From assembly GCA_965247255.1 (NCBI GenBank), contig CBDFGS010000007.1:62001-126000 (forward strand): a DNA stretch of 64,000 nt, in the 5' to 3' direction. A model generated the notes under the pieces. That model had not been told where the DNA came from. It did not search any database and saw only the letters and a program-made list of their open reading frames with translations. Position 1 is the stretch's first letter. The number at the start of each line of letters is the position of its first letter. This DNA comes from CBDFGS01 sp965247255 (GTDB taxonomy: Bacteria > Chloroflexota > Dehalococcoidia > Lucifugimonadales > CAUZJF01). Both the position numbers and the translations under genes were made by a program. This document shows, one piece after another, positions 43,971-52,144 of this stretch.

Positions 43971-45372
43971 CGATTATCCTTGAGGTCATCAGAGGTGAAG
44001 AGAGGCAACCAAGGGCGAGGTGCGTGCCCGGAGGAGTTTGAAGGGAGTGCAAACGTGGTGAAAGCCACCTCCGCTGCCTGGGGCCGCTAACTCACCACGC
44101 CGAGAGATGGTTCTGTGAGCTTGATTGGATGGTGTCGTTGTCCAGTGAAAATGTCAGTGTAATTGTTCAGTGATTATGTCAGTAGTCGTCTTCTCCAGGG
44201 GTGGTCGGGTGCCGGTCTCCTTGGGTGGTCGGCGCTCCGTTCCGTCGCTCAGCGCCCCCAGGGGGAATGAGGGGGCCTGTGGAGCCGGACGCTGTGCTGT
44301 TGACAGGGAGCAGGCCGTTGGAGCGCCGTCCGTTGCGGGCTCTGAGGGTCAGGGGGCCTGGTGGGGCCGGCTCTGCTGCCAGAGTCCTCCCCTAGTGTAC
44401 GACCAGGATGGTACCATCAAGGCGCTCCTGGACCTCGACGGTGGCGCGGGCGTAGCTGGATCTGCGGTCATTAGGCAGTATCTGTATGGCGGCGCCGTTG
44501 AAGCGGACGGTGTCGTCGTTGGCCACAGTGCGGCGGTACTTGAAGCACAGTACCGAATCGAGGGAGAGGTCGGGAGGGAGTTGGCGGTAGGCGGAGTTGA
44601 GCTGAGCCGGGACGACTGCGAACTGCCGGTTGAAGCGTGTCAGGAAGTCGGCGAGCACCCGGTTGGCCTGCTCGATAGTAGTGGCTCCGGCGAGGCGCAG
44701 CTCAGAGACCAGCCGGTCCTGAAAGGTGCCCCAGACGCGCTCTATGCGGCCCTTGGCCTGGGGGGTGTGAGCCAGGATGAGTCGAATGTCCAGCTCCTCC
44801 AGGGCCCTTGCGAACTGTGTGAGGTCACGTCTGCCGCGAAGCTGCTCCTCCAGAGTCTCGGGCTGCTTGGAGGAGCGCTGGAAGATGCCGAGTCTGTCGC
44901 TGTAGAGGGCCAGGGGGACGCCGTGGTGGTCGATGATCTCACGGAGCATCAGCATGTAGCCATGGGTATCCTCCTGCTCTCTGAACACAGCAGCGGGGGC
45001 CGTCCCAGTGGCGTCGTCTACGGCGCCCACGAGGGTCAGATAGAGTCCTCGGCCCTGTAACCAGTCGTGCCGGCTGCCATCGACCTGCAGCAGCATTCCC
45101 TTCTGGGGATAGCGCTCCCGTCGTCTGTACCGCCTGGGCGATCTGCGTCGCCGGGGACTCGGCAGTCCCCCGGCCAACAGCACCCTCCTGACGGTGGAGC
45201 GGGACAGATCGATCCCCTCTCGCTCCGACAGCATCTCGGTCATATGGGTGTGGTTGAGGCCTGCATAAGGGCCCCTGGCCAGCTCCATCACCTTCTGCTG
45301 TGTCCTCGGGCACGTGGCGGTTGCAGGCTTCCTACCCCTGTTCCCGTGAGCTATCGCAGCTGCTCCCTCCTT

Positions 45373-45567
45373 GTATCTTGGTTTGGGTGTGTAACAATCA
45401 CTTCACTTAGGTGGATCGGGGTGCGGCAGACCGGTTTCTCCTTGGTTATGGAAGACCGCCAGAAAGCGAGGGTCGCCGCACCCCTTCCGAATAGAGCCCG
45501 AACAGTTGCCTGGGCCAACGGAGCCCGCATCTTGCAAGGACGGGCCAATAATTCGCAGGAGGTGCTG
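45373..45567 (+). ncRNA. Predicted IS110 bridge RNA
   Basis: The non-coding 5' end folds into two loops. The target loop is closed by GGGGTGCGGC (45,418-45,427) and GCCGCACCCC (45,475-45,484). Inside it, CTCCTT (45,438-45,443) equals the left target plus core, and GGAAG (45,450-45,454) is complementary to core plus right target CTTCC. The donor loop is closed by GCCCG (45,496-45,500) and CGGGC (45,541-45,545). Inside it, ACAGTTGC (45,502-45,509) equals the element's own right end (46,539-46,546), and CAAG (45,535-45,538) is complementary to the CTTG at its left end. Both loops therefore agree with the actual junctions. Confidence 0.8.
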
Positions 45568-46530
45568 ATGGAACAGGAAGCGATCTACGTAGGCATCGAT
45601 GTAGCCAAGGCCCAGCTGGACGTTGCCGTCCGTCCCACGGACGACAGATGGGAGGTCTCCCATGACGATGCAGGGGTCCGGCAGCTGGTCTCGCGGCTGA
45701 AGGCCATTGAACCGGCGATGGTGCTGCTGGAGGCTTCTGGCGGCCTGGAACTGCCGCTGGTGGCTGCCCTGGCAGCCCACTCGGTGCCGGTGGTCGTCGT
45801 CAACCCCCGCCAAGTGCGGGACTTCGCCAGGGCCACCGGGAAGCTGGCCAAGACCGACGCTCTGGACGCAGCGGTCCTGGCTCACTTCGCCGAAGCAGTC
45901 CGCCCGCCCGTGCGCCCTCTTCGAGACACCGAGACTCAGGCCCTCAACTCCCTGGCTGCCCGCAGGCACCAGGTGATGACCATGCTGGTCTCGGAGAAGA
46001 ACCGCCTGAGCTCCGCCACCATTGCCGTCCGTCCCCGCATCGAGGCTCACATTGCATGGCTCGAGCAGGAGCTGGACGATCTGGACGAGGGCCTGCGTCA
46101 GACTCTCCGTCAGAGTCCCGTATGGCGGGAGAAGGATGACCTCCTGCGCACCGTCCCCGGCGTGGGAGAACAGCTCTCCCTCACCCTCCTGGCCCACCTG
46201 CCGGAGCTGGGCACGTTGGACCGCCGGGAGATCGCCGCCCTGGTGGGTGTGGCTCCCTTCAACCGGGACAGCGGCACGCTGCGGGGCAAACGCACCGTCT
46301 GGGGTGGACGCGCCCGGGTCCGAGCCGCCCTGTACATGGGAGCGTTGGTAGCCAGCCGCTTCAACCCCCTCATACGGGACTTCCACCAGCGGCTGCTGGC
46401 CGCTGGTAAGCCGAAGAAGTTGGCCCTCACAGCCTGCATGCGCAAGCTGCTCGTTATCCTCAACTCCATGCTCAAGCATCGCTCCCCCTGGTGCGACCTG
46501 ACTCCGACAGTCGCCGGCCATTCCTCTTGA
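45568..46530 (+). CDS. IS110-family transposase (DEDD-type recombinase with serine domain)
   Basis: A 320-residue protein starting ATG 45568 with AGGAGG 5 bases upstream. The RuvC-like N-terminal domain has YVGIDVAKAQLDVAV (first Asp), MVLLEASGGLELPLV (Glu), and KLAKTDALDAAVLAHFAEAV (Asp-x-x-Asp). The C-terminal transposase_20 domain has VPGVGEQLSLTLLAHLPELG, FNRDSGTLRGKRTVWGGRAR (the Ser region) and RFNPLIRDFHQRLLAAGKPK. Length and motifs match active IS110 proteins. It is read in the opposite direction to the transposase gene it interrupts, and its long 5' UTR carries the bridge RNA. Confidence 0.95.
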   Translation: MEQEAIYVGIDVAKAQLDVAVRPTDDRWEVSHDDAGVRQLVSRLKAIEPAMVLLEASGGLELPLVAALAAHSVPVVVVNPRQVRDFARATGKLAKTDALDAAVLAHFAEAVRPPVRPLRDTETQALNSLAARRHQVMTMLVSEKNRLSSATIAVRPRIEAHIAWLEQELDDLDEGLRQTLRQSPVWREKDDLLRTVPGVGEQLSLTLLAHLPELGTLDRREIAALVGVAPFNRDSGTLRGKRTVWGGRARVRAALYMGALVASRFNPLIRDFHQRLLAAGKPKKLALTACMRKLLVILNSMLKHRSPWCDLTPTVAGHSS

Positions 46531-46879
46531 CTTTCAAGACAGTTGCTTCCTGTACGCTGCTAGCAGTCGCCACGTATGGCGCTCGCTCACTCCCATCAGC
46601 CCAGACGCCGAAGCCACCGTCACCTTGCCCTCGATCACTCCGTTCATCACCTGGATCCTCGTCTGTTCCTTGGTCGTCAACGTCAGTCCTTTCATAGACT
46701 GACATTTTCATTGAACAGTTACGACCTGACATAATCATTGAACATCTACAGAGCTTGATTGGATGGTTGACGGCATCCGTGAGTGATGCTACGATGGCTC
46801 TCGTCGAGGATGGTGCGTTACTTGGGTCCAGGCAGCTTGATATGGGTAATTCCGGCTAGAGCGTACGATGGAGGTAGCT

Positions 46880-47443
46880 ATGATCTTCAGATACAAACGC
46901 GGGCTTCCAATGTTCTTACTCCTCTGGATGTTGTGCACGCTGACCTTCGCGAACCAAAGCTTCGCTGGCTCGCAGCCGACCCTCTCGTCATTGCTCTCGG
47001 ATGATAGCTGGCAGCAGTTCCAAGAGCTGACACCGGCCGTACAGTCTGTAATTCGCGACAGCATGCTTCCGCAGGTCTTGAAGAAGGTTCCGGCTGAGAG
47101 CCAGCAAGCAGCAATGGAGAGCATCACAAGAGTTACACACGAGCAAAATTCCGGTGGCGGAATATTCGCTGGAAGAGGGGGATGGATGTACGGCGTGGAT
47201 CTCGCATTAGGATCCACGATCGGCTGGACCGCAAATACGACACAAAAGGACTGGATGCACGTGGACATGGAGTTTGAAACACCATATTCCTGGCGGGACG
47301 TGGACTCCTGTAGCAATTGCTATAGTGCCATCGCTTGGCTGCCTAAACCCGCAGGACCCGGCTACTACAACTTAACTGGGAAACACCAAGGCCAATATCC
47401 AGTTTGGGGACGTCTCAGCTTCGATACGGGATGGGTTGAATAG
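46880..47443 (+). CDS. Secreted protein sharing a repeat unit with its neighbour, function unknown
   Basis: A 187-residue protein. ATG 46880 was chosen over 46868 because GGAGGT sits 5 bases upstream of it. A signal peptide covers residues 1-30 (YKRGLPMFLLLWMLCTLTFA, then NQSFAG). The mature N-terminal part contains SLLSDDSWQQFQELTPAVQS, then MLPQVLKKVP, QQAAMESI and a closing HE, the same unit found twice in the next protein. The C-terminal half is rich in Gly, Trp and Tyr (GRGGWMYGVDLALGSTIGWT), with CSNC and a beta-sandwich look. The IS1380 right end is only 25 bases upstream, so the native promoter has been lost or replaced. Confidence 0.72.
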   Translation: MIFRYKRGLPMFLLLWMLCTLTFANQSFAGSQPTLSSLLSDDSWQQFQELTPAVQSVIRDSMLPQVLKKVPAESQQAAMESITRVTHEQNSGGGIFAGRGGWMYGVDLALGSTIGWTANTTQKDWMHVDMEFETPYSWRDVDSCSNCYSAIAWLPKPAGPGYYNLTGKHQGQYPVWGRLSFDTGWVE

Positions 47444-47554
47444 GCCGTCCATCATGCTTGGGTCGTGACTTCGGATTCAGAACCCGACCATCACCAACCT
47501 AGTTCCAACAGGCCATGGAGTACATAGTACAATGGTGGCGCGAGAGGGTGCACG

Positions 47555-48991
47555 ATGATCGAATTGGACCATTCAGCGGTAATCAAAGCGACGCTGGCAG
47601 GGTTCGTCCTTTTGGTAGGCCAGGCCTGTGCCGAGACCACCCCCGAGCCCACGAGATCGGCGCCTCCGCAACTGACACCTGATACGAACCTAGGAGTTCA
47701 ATCGGTTCGGCCCGCTGCCGGGTCTGAGCCCGGCTTCGCCGTGCCCCATCCCGCGAACTTCGAGAGCGTCCTCTCGGGCGAAACCCTCGCCTTGTACCGG
47801 GCCCTGCCACCCGAGTTTCAAGAAGCGCTGCAAGCCTACGCCGCGTGGGGGATAGCGCTTGACCTGGTGCCCGTCTTGGTTGACCAGAAGATGCGGCAAT
47901 GGCGATCCAAGCCCGCCCCGATGAGTGAGGTCCTAACAACGATCGGCTATCAGAAGTTTCAGGACCTAGCCCCCAGGTTGTACAAGCAGGCCCTGTACCT
48001 GTTGTACTTCTACCCATACGTCCTCGCCACCGAAGAGAGTCCCGCCGCGCAGCAGCGGGCCCTTGAGCGAATGGTGTCAGCGATGCACGAGGGCGAACCG
48101 TCCGACCGCTACGAGCCGTTATTGCCCCGAGACGCGGCTGTCTATGAGTTCACCGATCGTGAAACCAACCTACCTCTAGACCTTCACGAAATCCTCACCA
48201 GTGACATCCTGACCCGGTATCAGAGCTTACCCTTCGAATATCAACAAGCGCTTCGGGACTACGCACGCACCATCACAGATACCCAACAGATACCTATAGC
48301 CGTCGGGCACGGTGTGCTGAACCTGCCGGAGAGCGCCGGACCTCTGAAGGACATCCTCTCGCCGGACGCTTACGAAAAGTTCAAGGGGCTTGCTACCCCC
48401 GTCAAGGTCGTCTACGTGCTGGCCTGGTACCCGGAGGTACTGAAACATTTGCGAGACCCGGACCTCAGAAAGCAGAATCTCGAACAGCTTGCCGTGGCAA
48501 TGCACGAGGAGATGTACGCGGAACAGCATTCAATCCATTACTGTCTAAGCAACCTTGAGGGTGTCCTATTACCGGAGGCAATTCGCAGACTCGACTCTCT
48601 AGGGCCGAATCTGCAACAGGCCTTCCCGGATTCATTGAGATTTGAGCCGTTCAACTACGATATGCTTCTTCCACTGTCGATTAAGCAGTGGGAGGTGTTC
48701 CTCCTCAAGGCGCCTCCTGGCCTGGAGATGCCGTCCCTTGAAGACAAGCTTTCGGAGGAGGGGCGGCAGCAGTTCCGAAGACTTTCCCTCGACCACCAAC
48801 GCGTCCTACGAAATAGACAGTATGTCTCCCCGATATTGTCGCGTGCCGGCGGGCTCGCGTCACATAGCCCCAAAGGCACCCTGCCTTCGAACATCCTGGA
48901 GTTCTATGGACGAGGGTTGCCGTCGGAGCTCTCGAAGTTGCTGGTCTCCCAGATAACGCCATGGTCGGGTGGCTGTGCATCGGCCGCCTGA
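47555..48991 (+). CDS. Exported repeat protein of unknown function (duplicated helical units)
   Basis: A 478-residue protein with an N-terminal hydrophobic segment ending VGQAC (possible weak lipobox or signal site). Two tandem halves are visible. Short units are at about 70-96 (VLSGETLALYRALPPEFQEA) and 210-236 (ILTSDILTRYQSLPFEYQQA). Long units are at about 123-178 (VLTTIGYQKFQDLAPRLYKQ) and 264-318 (ILSPDAYEKFKGLATPVKVV). Both long units end in a conserved MHE after a QxxLExxxxAM helix. A degenerate third set follows (VLLPEAIRRLDSLGPNLQQA). The units predict alpha-hairpins. No known family is recognised. It lies 111 bases after the related protein and may act with it. Confidence 0.7.
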   Translation: MIELDHSAVIKATLAGFVLLVGQACAETTPEPTRSAPPQLTPDTNLGVQSVRPAAGSEPGFAVPHPANFESVLSGETLALYRALPPEFQEALQAYAAWGIALDLVPVLVDQKMRQWRSKPAPMSEVLTTIGYQKFQDLAPRLYKQALYLLYFYPYVLATEESPAAQQRALERMVSAMHEGEPSDRYEPLLPRDAAVYEFTDRETNLPLDLHEILTSDILTRYQSLPFEYQQALRDYARTITDTQQIPIAVGHGVLNLPESAGPLKDILSPDAYEKFKGLATPVKVVYVLAWYPEVLKHLRDPDLRKQNLEQLAVAMHEEMYAEQHSIHYCLSNLEGVLLPEAIRRLDSLGPNLQQAFPDSLRFEPFNYDMLLPLSIKQWEVFLLKAPPGLEMPSLEDKLSEEGRQQFRRLSLDHQRVLRNRQYVSPILSRAGGLASHSPKGTLPSNILEFYGRGLPSELSKLLVSQITPWSGGCASAA

Positions 48992-49194
48992 CACGCTAGG
49001 TGCCGCCCTCGGCGCGGTACGGACGAGGCCGTGGGGGAGAAGTCCCGTATACTGATGTGTTGTCATCAGCAAGCTGGGACGGAATGGGCCCTGAGGCTGG
49101 TCGGCTATGGTAACCACGGTCGTGCTGGCGGTGGCGCTCACAGAAGCGTTGGTCGGGCTGTATATGTGCAGTAGGAACTGCTCGCCGCCCAGCT

Positions 49195-49317
49195 CTAGTC
49201 CGGAATAGATGGATGGGCTACCTCGGGTGCAATAGGCTTATTGTAGGAAAAGTCCGACAGACCCAATGCATGGCCGGCCTCGTGGACCATGAGTGCGTAG
49301 TTTTCGAATCCCTTGTC
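49195..49317 (-). pseudogene. Metzincin-type zinc metalloprotease fragment, cut by IS1380 copy B
   Basis: The frame enters from the IS edge at 49,317 and reads FENYALMVHEAGHALGLSD, which holds the full HExxHxxGxxD zinc signature, then AHPSIPD and a stop at 49,195. In related proteases the HPSIPDS block continues to a Met-turn, so this copy also ends early or is frameshifted. Beyond the stop another frame continues LELGGEQFLLHIYSPTNASV. The N-terminal part is not found on the far side of copy B. It lies convergent to the repeat protein gene. Confidence 0.75.
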
Positions 49318-50466
49318 CCGGAATTACCCATATCAAGCTGCCTGGACCCAAGTAACGCACCATCCTCGACGAGAGCCATCGTAGTATCACTCACGGATGC
49401 CGTCAACCATCCAATCAAGCTCACAGAACCATCTCTCGGCGTGGTGAGTTAGCGGCCCCAGGCAGCGGAGGTGGCTTTCACCACGTTTGCACTCCCTTCA
49501 AACTCCTCCGGGCACGCACCTCGCCCTTGGTTGCCTCTCTTCACCTCTGATGACCTCAAGGATAATCGCTACCCTGGTGCTGGATGGAGCCCGGCGATAC
49601 GCTCCAACACTTGCCGGAATACCTCCCGGGACACTGCCACCTCAGCAAGCCCAAACACCAACCTCCTGGCATGCCGCACCAGACGTCCACCCATCTTGAT
49701 GAGCTTGGTCTGCACGCTTCGCAGTGACCAGTGTTTCACTGACTCTGGCAAAGTCAGCCTTCTCATGAAGTTGCCCAGGTTGTAGGCCAGCACAAACAGC
49801 CACAGCCTCACCTGGTTAGCAACGAACCTATGACACGAGAGCCGCGTCCAGTTCAGGGCGTATTTACCTTCCTTGATCCACTGCTCGGCCGTGCCCCGCC
49901 CGTTGTAGTAGTGGGTTACGCCTGCCGGCGGTAGGTTGAGGTTGGTGACGACGAACCCGACCCTCGGGAATAGCTCACCCTGGTGCCACTCCACCTTGGC
50001 GACCACACGCCGGGGAATGTCCCAGCTCTGGGCCTGGTAAACGAAGTCGTGATACCGGACTACGGGCTTCTTAGGCGGCCTGCCCACGGGCCGCTTCAGT
50101 AGGTGGCAGATGTTTCGTTGTAATACCTCGTTGGCCGGAAGCCGCATAGCGTAGCCAGTGTCCCTTGACTCCAGGTACTCGTACACCTCGGGCTTGGCAA
50201 AGGCAGCATCGGCCCGGAACAGCAGCCGGACTCCTTTCTCCTGGTATCGCTTCACGACTGGCTCCAGAACCTCCCGCCACCGCTCAGCGCTGTGGACGTT
50301 GCCCGGGCGAAGCATTGCACCTTCGCAATCTCCGAAATGGTTGAACAGGAAGAGCGGGTGATAACATACGGACTCGAAGTGGCCGTTGTAGGCGACTCCC
50401 TCTTGCTGCCCATGCACCGGGCTTTCAGAGCTGTCCATGTCTAGGATAACTCGCTGGTGAGATGTG

Positions 50467-51835
50467 GGTCACGTCCCGTCAGGTGGTGTAAGAGTACGTC
50501 ATCCTGTTGATCACGTCTAGGCCACTGCCTTCTCTAGATCCGCCTCGGGTAGAGCTTCGTCGATGCTGTAGACCGCGGGTGTCGTGTATAGACGGCCGAC
50601 GGCCCATTCGTCGTGCTGTTCAGCGAGGACGGCGCCAACCAGGCGACGCACGGCTGGTCGGTTAGGGAAGATGCCCACGACATCGGTGCGACGCCGTATC
50701 TCCTTGTTGAGGCGCTCCAGGGGGTTGTTGGACCAGATCTTCTTCCAGTGGGGGACAGGGAAGCTGGAGAAGGCCAGGACGTCCGCACCAGCCTCGTCCA
50801 GTAGAGAGGCCACCTGAGGGAACGGGTCCTGTAGCTGGGCGATCACCCGCTCGAGCTGTGCGTGGACCTCCTGAGGGGACGGCTGCTGGTAGATGGTGCG
50901 GACCATGTTGGCCACCCAGGGCTGAGCGCGCCTGGGGACCCGAGTGAGCAGGTTGGTCATGAAGTGGGTGCGGCACCGTTGCCAGCTGGCCCCACCGAAG
51001 ACAGTCGCGATGGCATCCCTGAGTCCCTGATGAGCGTCCGATACCACCAGTTCCACCCCGCCGAGGCCCCTGGCGACCAGTGAGCGCAGGAAGGCTAACC
51101 AGAAGGCGCCGTCTTCACTGGTACCCACGTCCATCCCAACGACCTCACGCTTGCCCTCGCTATTGACCGCCGTCGCCACCACCACGCTGACGTTGACGAT
51201 CCTACCGGCCTCTCTGACCTTCTGGGTTAGTGCGTCCAGCCACAGGTAGGGATATGATCCGCCGTCCAGCGGCCGACCCAGGAAGTCCTCCACCACCTCG
51301 TCCAGCTCGGAGCAGATACGGGACACCTGGCTCTTTGAGATACCCTCGCACCCCAGCGCTTTGACCAAGTCGTCCACCCGCCTTGTCGATACGCCTTCCA
51401 CATAGGCCTGCTGGATCACCGCCAGCAGAGCTCGCTCGCTGCGACGCCGTGGCTCCAGCAGGCTCGGAAAGTAGCTTCCCTCTCTGAGCTTGGGTATCTG
51501 CAACTCCATGGTCCCTACACGCGTATCCCATGCTCGGGACCGATACCCGTTGCGCTGCGTGACCCGCTCAGGGCTGCGTTCTCCATACCCAGCACCGATC
51601 CTCAATGACACCTCAGCCTCCATGATCTCCTCTACCAACACTCTCAGAGCCTCTCGTAGAAAGTCCACGTCACCCTCGACTCCCCTCTTGCGCGATAGCT
51701 CCAGCAGGTCCATCCTTTCCTTGACCACCGTTGTCTCCTTTCTCGAGCTTCTGTTCTTGCCCGTTAAGGATGACGCGGTGGTCTCTCTTTCTCCAGACCC
51801 CCTCCTCTTGTTACACCACTTCCTGGGACTCTACT
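50467..51835 (-). mobile_element. IS256-family element 1, inserted in IS1380 copy B
   Basis: The ends GGTCACGTCCCGTCAGGTGG and (reversed) AGTAGAGTCCCAGGAAGTGG form imperfect inverted repeats. An 8-base target duplication GAGATGTG is at 50,459-50,466 and 51,836-51,843. Length 1,369 bases. Confidence 0.9.
50517..51728 (-). CDS. IS256-family (mutator) transposase 1
   Basis: A 403-residue protein. Family blocks are ERSPERVTQRNGYRSRAWDT, YPYLWLDALTQKVREAGRIV (first Asp), VELVVSDAHQGLRDAIATVF (second Asp) with the C/H-rich WQRCRTHFMTNLL, and WSNNPLERLNKEIRRRTDVV (Glu). It is complete. The C-terminal third is the same as in transposase 2, whereas the N-terminal third differs at many positions. Confidence 0.95.
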   Translation of the reverse strand: MVKERMDLLELSRKRGVEGDVDFLREALRVLVEEIMEAEVSLRIGAGYGERSPERVTQRNGYRSRAWDTRVGTMELQIPKLREGSYFPSLLEPRRRSERALLAVIQQAYVEGVSTRRVDDLVKALGCEGISKSQVSRICSELDEVVEDFLGRPLDGGSYPYLWLDALTQKVREAGRIVNVSVVVATAVNSEGKREVVGMDVGTSEDGAFWLAFLRSLVARGLGGVELVVSDAHQGLRDAIATVFGGASWQRCRTHFMTNLLTRVPRRAQPWVANMVRTIYQQPSPQEVHAQLERVIAQLQDPFPQVASLLDEAGADVLAFSSFPVPHWKKIWSNNPLERLNKEIRRRTDVVGIFPNRPAVRRLVGAVLAEQHDEWAVGRLYTTPAVYSIDEALPEADLEKAVA

Positions 51836-52144
51836 GAGATGTGTGGGCCATGGCCCTGTCCACCCACTCAACATTCAGGCGCGCAAGCCCATCCAGGTTC
51901 TCCTCTTCGGTTAACACCTCAGTCTCAAATCGGCTCATAGTGTTGGTGCTGGCTGCCTGCTTATCAGTGCCTTGCCACCCGACGGTGACACGCATAGCCG
52001 GGTCTTGGGCAAGCCGTTCAGCGTCGTTGGTGTCCTCGTAGCCAGCGAGACGGCTATACACCGATTGTCTGAGCAAGGGCAACAGCGGGTGTTGCACATT
52101 GCGGCCGGTGCGGCTTTCATGGATATAATCGTTGGCTGTCTCTG

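Larger units (their letters stand above)
45372..46547 (+). mobile_element. IS110-family element nested in the ISNCY/IS1202-like transposase
   Basis: The CTT at both edges (45,370-45,372 and 46,546-46,548) marks the crossover; removing the insert rejoins the host transposase in frame (AYRK / KEG). The element has no terminal inverted repeats, as expected for IS110. It has a long 5' non-coding end (about 195 bases) and a very short 3' end (15 bases after the stop). This is the geometry of IS110-group elements that encode a bridge RNA at the left end. Confidence 0.9.
44392..46695 (-). pseudogene. ISNCY/IS1202-type DDE transposase, split by an IS110 insertion
   Basis: The N-terminal part runs from reverse ATG 46695: MKGLTLTTKEQTRIQVMNGV, a helix-turn-helix VASASGLMGVSERHTWRLLA, ending AYRK at the IS110 edge. 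On the other side the frame resumes KEGAAAIAHGNRGRKPATA and continues to 44,392. It includes LLQVDGSRHDWLQGRGLYLT (first Asp), VPLALYSDRLGIFQ (second Asp) and TPQAKGRIERVWGTFQD (Glu). Joined across the insertion the protein would be about 385 residues and complete. The split makes it inactive unless the IS110 element leaves. There is no frameshift within either part, so the insertion is recent. Confidence 0.85.
44133..46750 (-). mobile_element. ISNCY/IS1202-like insertion sequence nested in IS1380 copy A, itself split by IS110
   Basis: The ends are TGTCGTTGTCCAGTGAAAAT and, reversed, TGTAGATGTTCAATGATTAT. Both contain repeated TGTTCAATGA(A/T)(A/T)ATGTCAG-type blocks, probably transposase binding sites. 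A 16-base direct repeat GAGCTTGATTGGATGG flanks it (44,117-44,132 and 46,751-46,766), an unusually long target duplication. Its transposase gene runs on the minus strand and is interrupted by the IS110 element at 45,372-46,547. Confidence 0.85.
42482..46855 (+). mobile_element. IS1380-family element, copy A, interrupted by a nested ISNCY/IS1202-like element
   Basis: The left end CCCACATTTCCCAGATCAG and the right end (reverse complement CCGGAATTACCCATATCAAG) form imperfect terminal repeats. Comparison with copy B (49,318-53,813) fixes both ends. Removing the nested element leaves about 1.74 kb, the size of copy C (57,752-59,494). The transposase is intact. The flanking 5-base sequences (TATAC, CTAGA) do not match, so there is no target duplication and the copy has probably rearranged since insertion. 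Confidence 0.88.

Noticed and set aside
46856..49317. True composite transposon formed by IS1380 copies A and B
   Set aside because: No matching duplication was found at the outer ends (TATAC versus TTATA) or at the inner ends. The arrangement may have arisen by separate insertions and rearrangement.
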